Positions 35,573 to 44,138 of a stretch of 64,000 nt of DNA are shown in pieces. How positions within the stretch are numbered: the stretch's first letter is position 1; each line of letters opens with the position of its first letter. Source of the stretch: GCA-2720975 sp964467985 (lineage in GTDB: Bacteria; Planctomycetota; UBA1135; GCA-002686595); the NCBI GenBank assembly GCA_964467985.1, contig CAYXTP010000001.1, positions 124,001 through 188,000 of the forward strand, written 5' to 3'. The notes below the pieces were generated by a model. The model saw only the letters and a program-made list of their open reading frames with translations, ran no database searches and was not told the origin of the DNA. The translations under genes were made by a program, and so were the position numbers.

Positions 35573-37862
35573 TCCGACACACCCAGGACCTAACGGTTCA
35601 GGTCTGTTTCTCCCGGACAAGTGGGCTTCCCCGGGCCGGTTGCTCTGGCTGTTGGCGTCGGGCGCGCTGCTGCACGGTTGGATCCTCGCACAACAACTGG
35701 ATGGTTCACCGCTGGCCCTGGTCCCCCTAGTCGATGCGGAGCTCTATTGGGATTGGGCTGGATCCCTCGCCGCCGGTCACTTGCAAGGAGACACGCCCTT
35801 CTCCTCCGCGCCTCTCTATCCCCACTTCTTGGGTCTACTGCGTTGGCTCGGTGCGGGGCTGACTACCGTCTACTTGTTGCAGCTGATCATGCACCTCTGC
35901 ACAGCGACGCTTGTGTGGTGGATCGGGTGTCGTCGCTTTGACGGCCGCACGGGGTTCTTTGCGGCCGGCGCGTGGCTGTTGGCGCAGGGACCGGCCTACG
36001 CGAACCTGCGCGTACTGGCCGGGCCGCTGCAAACCCTGTTGATGGCCGTCACCCTGGCCGTTCTCGTCTCATTCTCCGCAAAGCCGTTGTCGCGGACTGC
36101 CGCGGCGGCGGGCGTCTTGACGGGCTTGCTCGCTCTGGCTTGGCCTCCAGCGCAGGCCCTTGTGATCGGGTTTGCCCTTTGGATCGCCCTGCGTCCGGGC
36201 CGCAACCTGCGGCACGCGCTGACCTTCTTCCTGTGGTCTGTCCTGACTATCAGCCCGGCGACGGTGCACAACCTGCGAGCGAGCGGAGAGTTCATCCCCA
36301 TCTCGGCTCACGGCGGCATCACTCTCTATCACGGCAACAACCCCAGCGCCGACGGGACCTACTCACCTCTGGGTGTGTCCGGCGAGAAACGTGTGCAAGA
36401 ACGCGACGCCTACGATCAGGCCGCCGCAGCATTGGGTCGGACGGACATTGGATGGAAGGACGTCGACTCCCACTTCTCGGGCCTCGCCGTAAGTTGGTGG
36501 TTTGCGCACCCCGGACAGGCGCTGGGCGTGATGTTGCGCAAGGGGTGGCTGTTCATGACATCTACCGTGCACGGCGAGATGAACGTGCCCCTGCTGGAGA
36601 AACAGGACGGCTCGGCTTCTCGCCTCTACTGGGCCTTCCTGCCGGAGTCACTGCTGGTCCTTCCGGCCCTTGTGGCCGCGGCCCTCTTGCTCGCGCGCCG
36701 CGGTAGTCAGCACGTCCCCGAGGCCGCAATCGTGTTCTTGGCCTTGGGCGTGTGTCTGGCCTTTTTCTACTCGCCCCGCTATCGGCTTCCTGCGCTGCCG
36801 GTTATGGCCATCCTCGCGGCCTGGATGGGAACATCGCTCTACGACTCTTTGCGTAACGGGCGCACCTCTTGGAGTCTGGTCTGGCCGTTGGTGGTGGGTG
36901 GCGCGGGCGCGATCATGAACCCTTGGTTGGGTTTCGAATCTCTAGATACCTACCGAGCCGACTACGAGCTGCGAGTCGGGCGCGCCTACTCGGTTCTGGG
37001 TGAGACCGAGCTGGCACGGGCTCGCTGGATCAACGCTCGGGATCTCGGGCACCCGCAGGCGGAACTCGAGTTGGCTCGCTTGGGACTGCAGCGTGACCCG
37101 GCAGCGGGGCTCGCGACACTCAGGTTGCTGGCGGAGCAGAGACCTGACGACAGTTCTGTGCAAAGCGCCCTGGGCATCGCTCTGGCCCAAGAGGGCCAAC
37201 CGGACGAAGCCCTCAAGTACTTCCGCGAAGCTGCTCAACTCGATCGCAACAATGTGGATGCGGAAATGGGGATCGGTGGTTGCCTCGTACAGCTTGGCCA
37301 GCCGCAACAGGCTCTCGATCACTTCGAACGCGTGCTGCAGCTCGATAAGAACGCGCCAGATGTGCACTTCAATCGCGGGGTGGCGTTGGAAAATCTGCTC
37401 ATGCCCGCCGAGGCTCGTCGCGCGTACGAGGCAGAACTCGAGCGGGATTCTCTGCACGCGTCTGCGAGAGGAGCGCTCGTGTCCTTGCTCCAACGCACGG
37501 GTGAACATGCCCAAGCCGTGATGCACGCTCAGATCATGTTGGCGAACGAACCCGGGCATGCGGGCGCGCAACTCGTGCTGTCCTGGATCTTGGCGACCAG
37601 CCCGGATGAATCCCTGCACGATGGGCCCGAGGCCCTGCGCCTAGCGCGGGCTGCAGCCGAACGGATGGGGGAGGACAGCCCGGACGTGCTGGACACCTTG
37701 GCCGCCGCCCTCGCGCGTTGTGGGCAATGGGAAGAAGCGCAGCAAACTCAGGCGCGTGCTCTTGCCATGCTTCCCCAGTACGCGGGTGGCCTCAAAGTCG
37801 AGGCCATGCAACTGCGGCAGGAGCTGTATCTGAAGCAGCAGGCCTACAAGGAGCCGCGTTGA
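35559..37862 (+). CDS. PMT-like polytopic membrane protein with C-terminal TPR domain
   Basis: This 767-residue protein has about ten transmembrane helices in residues 25-465. An early loop, LVDAELYWDWAGSLAAGH followed by SSAPLYPHFL, fits the acidic catalytic-loop pattern of GT39/PMT-type glycosyltransferases. From about residue 470 to the end are eight or so TPR repeats (YSVLGETELARARWINARDL, ALKYFREAAQLDRNNVDAEM). It resembles membrane O-mannosyl/O-GlcNAc-transferase-like fusions seen in other bacteria, probably glycosylating envelope partners on the outer face of the membrane. Start ATG 35559 overlaps the UnbV gene. Enzyme activity is inferred. Confidence 0.7.
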   Translation: MAATNPTHPGPNGSGLFLPDKWASPGRLLWLLASGALLHGWILAQQLDGSPLALVPLVDAELYWDWAGSLAAGHLQGDTPFSSAPLYPHFLGLLRWLGAGLTTVYLLQLIMHLCTATLVWWIGCRRFDGRTGFFAAGAWLLAQGPAYANLRVLAGPLQTLLMAVTLAVLVSFSAKPLSRTAAAAGVLTGLLALAWPPAQALVIGFALWIALRPGRNLRHALTFFLWSVLTISPATVHNLRASGEFIPISAHGGITLYHGNNPSADGTYSPLGVSGEKRVQERDAYDQAAAALGRTDIGWKDVDSHFSGLAVSWWFAHPGQALGVMLRKGWLFMTSTVHGEMNVPLLEKQDGSASRLYWAFLPESLLVLPALVAAALLLARRGSQHVPEAAIVFLALGVCLAFFYSPRYRLPALPVMAILAAWMGTSLYDSLRNGRTSWSLVWPLVVGGAGAIMNPWLGFESLDTYRADYELRVGRAYSVLGETELARARWINARDLGHPQAELELARLGLQRDPAAGLATLRLLAEQRPDDSSVQSALGIALAQEGQPDEALKYFREAAQLDRNNVDAEMGIGGCLVQLGQPQQALDHFERVLQLDKNAPDVHFNRGVALENLLMPAEARRAYEAELERDSLHASARGALVSLLQRTGEHAQAVMHAQIMLANEPGHAGAQLVLSWILATSPDESLHDGPEALRLARAAAERMGEDSPDVLDTLAAALARCGQWEEAQQTQARALAMLPQYAGGLKVEAMQLRQELYLKQQAYKEPR

Positions 37863-37898
37863 GTTCTGCCGGCCCTCACAGCGCCAGCGGGCGTTGCG

Positions 37899-37904
37899 TA
37901 GTAT
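37899..37904 (+). promoter_or_regulatory. TAGTAT hexamer, possible -10 element, 7 nt before ATG 37912
   Basis: TAGTAT ends 7 nt before the preferred start of the last operon gene. It would allow that gene to be transcribed separately from the three genes ahead of it, with almost no leader. The evidence is recurrence of the pattern only. Confidence 0.25.
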
Positions 37905-37911
37905 GACGGCG

Positions 37912-39327
37912 ATGACTCGGTATTTCCTTCTGATCTGGGCGTTCCTAGCCCTGTGCGCTTGCTCTACGGAACCGGCCCGGCCCAACGTAATCCTGATCTC
38001 CATCGATAGCCTACGTGCTGATCACGTGGGTTGTTATGGATACGAGCGCTCCACGACTCCCAACCTCGACCGCTTTGCGGCCGAGGGCGTGCGCTTCGAT
38101 GAGCACATCTCCAGTTCATCATGGACCCTGCCCGCTCACGCGTCGCTGTTCACGTCGGTGCCCGATTCCGTCCACGGTTGTGTGGAATCAGATGGCGTAG
38201 CCTTGTCGCCGGAGTTCACGACCCTGGCCGAGCGTTTCCAGGCGGGTGGATACAGCACCGCTGGCTTCTACGCCGGACCCTACTTGCACGCTGCTTTCGG
38301 ACTTGGCCAGGGATTTGACACGTACAGATATGTGGCTGAGAACGCAGCCGAGTTTGCAGCAGAAGATGTTGAGGATTGGGGTCTCGATGGTATCGCCCAA
38401 GCGAAGACCCACACCGGCGTGACCAATCCGCTCGTGTACGACGCGGCCAGCGCTTGGCTGGCTGAGCGCGAGGACCCCTTCTTTCTGTTCTTGCACTTCT
38501 GGGATGTGCACTACGACTTCACGCCTCCACCACCCTGGGACACGCGCTTCAATCCCGGCTACAGCGGACCGGTGACGGGAAAGAACTTCTTCTTCGACCC
38601 GTCCATCCGCGCAGGCATGCCCGCAGCTGACCGCGAACAACTGCTTGCGCTCTACGACGGGGAAGTGGGGTGGACGGACAGTTTCTTGGGCCGACTGCGA
38701 GAGGAACTCACTCGTTTGGGTCTGGCCGAGAACACAATCCTGGCCATCACTTCCGACCACGGCACCGAGTTCTTCGACCACGGGCGCAAGGGGCACCGCA
38801 CGACCCTGTTTGAGGAACTGATCCGAGTGCCCTTCGTTCTGTGGTACCCCGAGCGGCTCGGCGCGGCCGTCGTCAGCACTCAGACTCGCAGCATTGACGT
38901 CGGGCCAACCCTCTTGGAGCTGGTCAACTTGGCCCCGATTTCCGACTCGGGGGCTTCCAGCCTGCTGACCCTTGCGCAAGGCGGCGCCCTGGACTTTGAC
39001 AATGTAGCCGTGAGTGAGCTGTACTCAGTGGGCAGTCGTCTGCGCTCCGTGCGTGACGGTGACACCAAGGTGCTCATGGACGAGAACCAACCCGAATCGC
39101 TCTTGCGCTGGTACGACCTCACATTCGACCCCAAGGAGCAACGAGCGCGCGACGATTTTGAAGCCGGTACAGGCCTGCGCGCTCATCAGACATTCCTGAA
39201 AGCCCAGGCGCAGTTGTTAGAAGCCTTGGCCAATAGACCCGGCGCCCCTACGGAAGTCGCTCTGCCAGCCAGTGTGCAGCAGGACCTGAGAGATAACGGG
39301 TACCTGGGTTCGAGTGACGAGGACTGA
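37912..39327 (+). CDS. Sulfatase-like (Thr-type) lipoprotein
   Basis: About 471 residues with a lipoprotein signal (MTRYFLLIWAFLALCAC). Motifs: VILISIDSLRADHVGCYGY, SSSWTLPAHASLFTS, HFWDVHYDFTPPPPW, AITSDHGTEFFDHG and KGHRTTLFEE. Thr occupies the formylglycine position and His the following Arg position. The metal ligands look complete, so it should be an active alkaline-phosphatase-superfamily hydrolase or transferase. The end DLRDNGYLGSSDED carries the short GY tail seen on its paralogues. It lies 49 bp after the PMT/TPR gene as the last gene of the operon. ATG 37912 was chosen for the best signal peptide; ATG 37903 is possible. Confidence 0.8.
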   Translation: MTRYFLLIWAFLALCACSTEPARPNVILISIDSLRADHVGCYGYERSTTPNLDRFAAEGVRFDEHISSSSWTLPAHASLFTSVPDSVHGCVESDGVALSPEFTTLAERFQAGGYSTAGFYAGPYLHAAFGLGQGFDTYRYVAENAAEFAAEDVEDWGLDGIAQAKTHTGVTNPLVYDAASAWLAEREDPFFLFLHFWDVHYDFTPPPPWDTRFNPGYSGPVTGKNFFFDPSIRAGMPAADREQLLALYDGEVGWTDSFLGRLREELTRLGLAENTILAITSDHGTEFFDHGRKGHRTTLFEELIRVPFVLWYPERLGAAVVSTQTRSIDVGPTLLELVNLAPISDSGASSLLTLAQGGALDFDNVAVSELYSVGSRLRSVRDGDTKVLMDENQPESLLRWYDLTFDPKEQRARDDFEAGTGLRAHQTFLKAQAQLLEALANRPGAPTEVALPASVQQDLRDNGYLGSSDED

Positions 39328-39817
39328 GTTCCTCGCTCGCGGACGGCTGCCCTTCTTGCGGCAATGGGAAAGTGGCGGACCGACCTAGGTCCCTAGGTGA
39401 CGGCAATGTTTCCCCAAGGCCATGCGCTGCGGCGGTCCAGCGTGGCCCCACCGCCAGGACTGTGATTCCCTCGCCTTTCAGCAAGGGAAGTAAGAGAGTT
39501 GTTGGCAGAGCCTCGCAGCGCCCCGCGTTCCACGCCGACAGTGAGAGTTGGGGCGAGTACAACCCTATCCCGGAACTGCGGGGCTGGAATAGAATGACCC
39601 TTTCGACTCACCGTTTCCGAGTTGGTTTGCCCCGACCCTACAAGGTGAATTACTCTGAGGTCAGTCAACCGCGCACGCTGGGAGCAACCGTCGGGCGCAC
39701 CCAGCCGCGAACCCCTTCGTTCCTGGGGAGCCTCTCTGTGCCGGTGCGGTGTGCGTGCGACGAGGAAGCCCGACATCCAGGCAAACGAGGCCATCCTGAC
39801 ACCCCTGTAGGCATCCC
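39328..39817. other. Intergenic region before the glycan locus
   Basis: About 490 bp with no convincing gene. It holds a short inverted repeat, ACCTAGG (39383-39389) with CCTAGGT (39392-39398), and a TAGAAT hexamer near 39592. No RNA gene was recognised. Confidence 0.4.
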
Positions 39818-40642
39818 ATGTCCGTGTCGGTCATCATCTGCACCTATCAGTCCCCGCGCGAACTCGACTTCGCGCTGTGTGGGATGTCCATGCAGGTCGT
39901 CCCGCCGAGCGAGGTCCTCGTGGCCGATGACGGGTCAGGGGACGAGACTCGCGATCTGATCGAGTACTGGCAAGGGGAGCTCCCCTTTCCGCTCATCCAT
40001 TGCTGGCATGTGGACAAGGGGTTCCGCAAATCGCGGATCGTGAATGAGGCTGTGAGACGTTCGAGCGGGGACTTCTTGATGTTCCTGGATGGTGATTCTT
40101 TTCCCCACTCGCACTGGGTCGCGGATTTCATGTCTGCCAGATCGGACCGGCTCGTCTTGTGCGGCCGCAGGGTGAAACTTGGGCCAGAATTCTCAGAGCG
40201 GTTGACGAGGGAACAGATCCTCACTGGAAAGCTGAACTGGCTCGATCCGGAGCTCCTCATGAGCGCTCTGAGAAGGGACACGCAGCGACTTGGGCTGGGC
40301 ATTCGTGTGCCCAAAGGGCTAGCGCGCCTCTTTCATCTCCGCCCACGGCGATTGATGGGCGTGAACTACGGACTACCACGCGAGGCGTTCTTCCGTGTCA
40401 ATGGGTACGACGAACGCTGGACGTTCTATGGACGCGAGGACCTCGACCTAGAACTGCGGCTCAAACGCGCGGACTACAAGTTCTATCCGCTCCTGAACCG
40501 GGCGATCGTCTACCACGTCTACCACAAGGAACGCGAACGATCGGATGATGCGTTGGAGCTGACTGCGGCCCAGGAATCTGCGGATTGGGTGCGTTGCGGC
40601 CTGGGCGTGGAAACGGGCGGGACCTTCGATCCCCAACTCTGA
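39818..40642 (+). CDS. GT2-family glycosyltransferase
   Basis: This 274-residue GT-A enzyme has VSVIICTYQSPRELDFAL, VLVADDGSGDET (nucleotide-sugar site), and the DxD motif in FLDGDSFPH. A C-terminal block with GVNYGLPREAFFRVNGYDER and YGREDLDLELRL is typical of the galactosyltransferase-C / chondroitin-polymerase-like subgroup. It transfers a sugar from a nucleotide donor to a glycan. It is the only + strand member of the surface-glycan locus and converges with the methyltransferase gene. Confidence 0.9.
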   Translation: MSVSVIICTYQSPRELDFALCGMSMQVVPPSEVLVADDGSGDETRDLIEYWQGELPFPLIHCWHVDKGFRKSRIVNEAVRRSSGDFLMFLDGDSFPHSHWVADFMSARSDRLVLCGRRVKLGPEFSERLTREQILTGKLNWLDPELLMSALRRDTQRLGLGIRVPKGLARLFHLRPRRLMGVNYGLPREAFFRVNGYDERWTFYGREDLDLELRLKRADYKFYPLLNRAIVYHVYHKERERSDDALELTAAQESADWVRCGLGVETGGTFDPQL

Positions 40643-40714
40643 GCGCATGTGGCATCTACCGGCTTGATGTCCGTGGGCAGGGGAACGGGATCAGCAGAAC
40701 CATGCGAGGAGAGA

Positions 40715-41521
40715 CTAGCGGGCGTCCGTCTCTGGTCGCCTGGCAACGATGCTCATGAACGGTCTCATCCTGGGCACGAGGGACTCCACTGCACGTTCGA
40801 ATCGATGCTCAGACCGACCGCGGTGAATGATCTTGTAGACTTGCAGTCCTAGGCGCTGCAGGACAGTCGTTACCTCTAAGTCGGTGTACTCCCTGACGTG
40901 TCCCATGTGTCCCAACTCTTCCAATTTTGCGTACTCGAGAAAGGGGTCAGCGCTGCAGGCCTCAGCTCGGCGCCGAAGAATCAGATTCAAGAGTCCTTGC
41001 GCGGAGTAGAGATTCGGTGTGGACAGGAGCAGGGAACCCCCGGGCCGCAATACCCGAATCAGCCGCTCCAAGCTCTTGATGGGGTTGAACCGAAGGTGTT
41101 CAAAGATCTCGTTGAAGATCACAACGTCCTGCGTTCCCGGCTCGATCGGGATGTCTCCTTGCTCGAGATCGCACTGTTCTACCCGCAGACCCAGTTCTCG
41201 TATGCACCCCTTGAAGCGGCCCGGCGCAATGTCCAACCCGCTGGCATTGAACCCGGCCTCAGACAATGTCGTCAGCAGAAGAGGCGGAATGCACCCAGCA
41301 TCCAAGACCTTGTCGCCTTCGTTGGCTAGTGACTGAACGATGTCAAGATCATGGGCAAGCCGGACCTTGTGGTATCGGACGTAGTCGGGATACCAGAGAT
41401 TCATCCGTTCGTCATCAGGACGGATTCTCTCCGCCGCGTGCTCAATGGCCGCGAGTGATCCAGCTGAGGGTCTCTTTGCTTCAGAGCTTCTCTTGGGCGC
41501 AGGCGAGTTCGTGCTCGTCAC
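40715..41521 (-). CDS. Class I SAM-dependent methyltransferase
   Basis: This 268-residue protein has a methyltransferase core: VLDAGCIPPLLLTTLSEAGF (motif I), SGLDIAPGRF, DVVIFNEIFEHLRF (motif IV region), and RVLRPGGSLLLSTPNL. Motif I is unusual, with IPP where most families have the glycine-rich GxG, but the surrounding motifs are clear. It probably methylates a sugar or lipid carrier in the glycan locus. The start is GTG, overlapping the upstream GT2 stop (GTGA). It is the last gene of a five-gene minus-strand run. Confidence 0.82.
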   Translation of the reverse strand: MTSTNSPAPKRSSEAKRPSAGSLAAIEHAAERIRPDDERMNLWYPDYVRYHKVRLAHDLDIVQSLANEGDKVLDAGCIPPLLLTTLSEAGFNASGLDIAPGRFKGCIRELGLRVEQCDLEQGDIPIEPGTQDVVIFNEIFEHLRFNPIKSLERLIRVLRPGGSLLLSTPNLYSAQGLLNLILRRRAEACSADPFLEYAKLEELGHMGHVREYTDLEVTTVLQRLGLQVYKIIHRGRSEHRFERAVESLVPRMRPFMSIVARRPETDAR

Positions 41522-42468
41522 GCGTTGCCCCTCAGGCCGCGCAGCCCCTCAAGCACTTCCCCAAGCGCGACCTGCTGTTTCTGGACGGCTCTCAGCCAGC
41601 GCGGAGACAAGTGTGCGTGCCACCCTCTTCGAATGGAGTACTTGAGAAACCGAATGACTGACATGGGCCACATGGGGGCTGAAGCCACTGTGGCGTATTG
41701 TCCGCTGCGACGCACGAGGGTCCTTGAGATCCCAAGTCCTCTCCACCAGGAAATGAAATAAGGCATGGTGAGCTTGTCCAGCGGGACTCGGTGCATGACG
41801 GTGGCCCCCGGTGAGTAGCGCAAGCGGGCGCCAGTTGCGGCAAGACGCACAAAGATTTCGGTGTCCTCGCCGGGAACTCGCCTGCGACCGTAGCCGAAGT
41901 TCTCCGAGAATCCGCCAACTTGTCGGGCCGGCTCGGTTCTCAACGCCATGTTTCCACCGAACGGGGCAGACTGCCTCTTCAGATCGATGTCCTGTCCAAT
42001 CTTGCCGTAGTCGTAACGACCCGGCGGGCCGCCGATGTGGAGGCTCAGGGATCGGGTCCACCTCTCAGCTTCATCCGGGAGCATGGGGAAAATACGACCG
42101 CCAGCTCCACCGACCTCCGGATTTTCGAACTCGACCCGGTAGGCATCGAGCCACCCAGGCAACGCCGTGATGTCGTCATCCGCAAAGACGATCACGTCCC
42201 CGCGGGCCTCGAGCAGGGCCCGGTTGCGAGCACGGTCAATGCCCGGTTGGGGTTCCAAGGCGACCCGAATCTCAATATCGGATTGCATCGCATCGATGAC
42301 TGTGTCGACGGGGTGCGCCTGGCCGTTGTCGATCACGAGGAGCTCCCATGGACAACCCACCTCTTGCTCCAAAATATGGCGCACGGTCTCCTCCAGAAAG
42401 GCAGGCCGGTCACGGGTGCAGATGGCAACCGTGATCCTCTCGAGCGGTTGGGCGGTGTTCGCACTCAT
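41518..42468 (-). CDS. GT2-family glycosyltransferase
   Basis: This 316-residue GT-A protein has ITVAICTRDRPAFLEETVRH, LLVIDNGQ, ARNRALLEARGDVIVFADDD (DxD-type site), GAGGRIFPM, and GEDTEIFVRLAATGARL in the acceptor half. ATG 42468 is strongly supported because it forms an ATGA overlap with the sulfotransferase stop; a GTG at 42483 is less likely. It is the fourth gene of the glycan run. The sugar donor and acceptor cannot be deduced. Confidence 0.88.
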   Translation of the reverse strand: MSANTAQPLERITVAICTRDRPAFLEETVRHILEQEVGCPWELLVIDNGQAHPVDTVIDAMQSDIEIRVALEPQPGIDRARNRALLEARGDVIVFADDDITALPGWLDAYRVEFENPEVGGAGGRIFPMLPDEAERWTRSLSLHIGGPPGRYDYGKIGQDIDLKRQSAPFGGNMALRTEPARQVGGFSENFGYGRRRVPGEDTEIFVRLAATGARLRYSPGATVMHRVPLDKLTMPYFISWWRGLGISRTLVRRSGQYATVASAPMWPMSVIRFLKYSIRRGWHAHLSPRWLRAVQKQQVALGEVLEGLRGLRGNA

Positions 42469-43061
42469 CCTCTGTTCTCCCACACCTTGATGAGCCGGGG
42501 AGTTGCAATCCCGCCGAAAGCCAACAGCTCTGCTTGACCCTGCTTGGAGTTCAGGTGACTGACGGGGAAGATGGCGAACGAGTCTCCGAGAGTGCGCACG
42601 AACTCCTCAGCCAGTTCGTAGTAGTCATCCCAATAGCGACCGATCGCCTTCTCGATATCGGTCTCATCGTAGCTAGGGAAGCACCGGTCCCATGGATCCG
42701 AAATCCAGCGCCTGCCGTCGTGTTGGATCCAGTGATTGGCTGGCCCAGCTTTCTTCAAGAAGCTGGCGATGGTCTCCTCCCGATCTCTTTGTAGGCAAAG
42801 AAAGCGGACGTCCTCGCATCGGTTCACGATCTGCTTGCAATACGGCAGATAGGCCGAGAACACGTCTCCCACTACACGGGCCTTGCGCTGCTTCAGGTCG
42901 CGAACGTAGGCCGCGATGAGTTGTTCACCGCCGGAGTAGGGCAGGTTGAACTCAAGCTCCTCGTGGCCGATGTCGACGTCCCGCTGAGCGTTGAGAAGCT
43001 GTGCGAGCGACACGGTTCCGCATCGCCCTGTGCCCATCCCGAATACGAAGCGTTTAGTCAC
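42465..43061 (-). CDS. Sulfotransferase-like P-loop protein
   Basis: This 198-residue protein begins RFVFGMGTGRCGTVSLAQLL. The GTGRCGTVSL loop corresponds to the 5'-phosphosulfate-binding site of PAPS sulfotransferases. VRFLCLQRDREETIASFLKK supplies the Arg/Ser of the 3'-phosphate-binding motif. It would transfer sulfate from PAPS to a glycan. It is shorter than typical family members (250-300 residues), yet both binding motifs are present. It lies between two GT2 genes, 4-nt overlapping one and 13 nt from the other. Confidence 0.75.
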   Translation of the reverse strand: MTKRFVFGMGTGRCGTVSLAQLLNAQRDVDIGHEELEFNLPYSGGEQLIAAYVRDLKQRKARVVGDVFSAYLPYCKQIVNRCEDVRFLCLQRDREETIASFLKKAGPANHWIQHDGRRWISDPWDRCFPSYDETDIEKAIGRYWDDYYELAEEFVRTLGDSFAIFPVSHLNSKQGQAELLAFGGIATPRLIKVWENRG

Positions 43062-43074
43062 GGATGCTCTCCGC

Positions 43075-43983
43075 TCATAGCATGCGCCCCAGGAAGCGCC
43101 AGGAAAGGAGGCCCCACATCACCCTCAGTTTGGCCGTCAAGGCCAGCCGTGAACGCCAAACCAGGCGCCTGTACTCGCGGCACTCTCTGCTGGTCGGATT
43201 CTCGATCGTGCAGAATTCGTAGTGCGCGACGTCCATCAGGGACTGGGGCAGGCCAAGACGCACACGAGTTTGCTCCACGAATGACCGGCCGTGGAGCCGG
43301 CGCAGGTAGGCTCGCTCCGGGCTGTCTTCAAGTGCATAGAACGCATTGTCTCCGTGAACTCGATACTGAATCAGGGGCTCACCTAGGAAGTACTTCCTAG
43401 CACCGGCGAGGGAAGATCCATACACGAGCACCTCATCCGCGCACAAACGATACGCCGAGATGTCATGGACAGGGAAGATTCGATCGAGCACGTGCCTGCG
43501 CATGGACAAGCAGGAGGTCGGTGCCCCGACCCATGCCCCTCCTTTTTCTAGGCAGCGCGCTGTTGAGTAACCGAGGTCGCGTGAGGGCAGGGCTTGGCCC
43601 TGGAGTGAACCGTCCGGGTGCAGCTTGCGATCCTGAGTGCAGACAAAGTCGACGGTCGAGTGCTGCTCATAGAGCTCGAGGCAGCGCTGTACATAGTTCG
43701 GCTCCCAGCGATCGTCCGCGTCGAGAAAGAAGACGGTGTCGCCAACCGACTCCTCAACGGCGATTTGAAAACACGACAGCTGGCCCCCATTGGGTTTTTC
43801 GATCAAGCGGATGTGTGATGAGGAGGCTGCCGCAGCACGAACGGACTCCAGGTGCTCTGGATCTGAGCCGTCATCGACCACAACGATCTCGTCGAGCGCA
43901 TGACTCTGGGCCAGGACGGACTCGACGGCCTCCCCGATGTACTGCCCGTAGTTGTAGTGGTTGATGAGACAACTCGTGCGCAT
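43075..43983 (-). CDS. GT2-family glycosyltransferase
   Basis: This 302-residue GT-A protein has TSCLINHYNYGQYIGEAVES, EIVVVDDGSDP, GGQLSCFQIAVEE and VFFLDADDRWEPNYV (the D-x-D of DADD). The middle contains SRDLGYST with an acceptor-side MRRHVLDRIFP. ATG 43983 replaces a TTG five codons upstream and starts the beta-strand correctly. It is the second gene in the minus-strand glycan run, 140 bp after the first sulfotransferase. Confidence 0.87.
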   Translation of the reverse strand: MRTSCLINHYNYGQYIGEAVESVLAQSHALDEIVVVDDGSDPEHLESVRAAAASSSHIRLIEKPNGGQLSCFQIAVEESVGDTVFFLDADDRWEPNYVQRCLELYEQHSTVDFVCTQDRKLHPDGSLQGQALPSRDLGYSTARCLEKGGAWVGAPTSCLSMRRHVLDRIFPVHDISAYRLCADEVLVYGSSLAGARKYFLGEPLIQYRVHGDNAFYALEDSPERAYLRRLHGRSFVEQTRVRLGLPQSLMDVAHYEFCTIENPTSRECREYRRLVWRSRLALTAKLRVMWGLLSWRFLGRML

Positions 43984-44138
43984 GGGGGGCTTATCCAAGG
44001 TGAGTGGTCGGTGTCGATGCCGCAGGTCCGGCCTGACGGGGGCGCGAGGATAGGTGATTCAGTGTCTCCGTGCCCAGTAGTCCGTCGGGCGCTTTGCGAG
44101 TCCTTTCAGCCCTCGCCCGATCTCGCCACAGCCACCCT

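Noticed and set aside
39328..39817. Several frames of 60-130 codons in the intergenic region
   Set aside because: They overlap each other on both strands, are basic and Pro-rich, and have no start signals or motifs.
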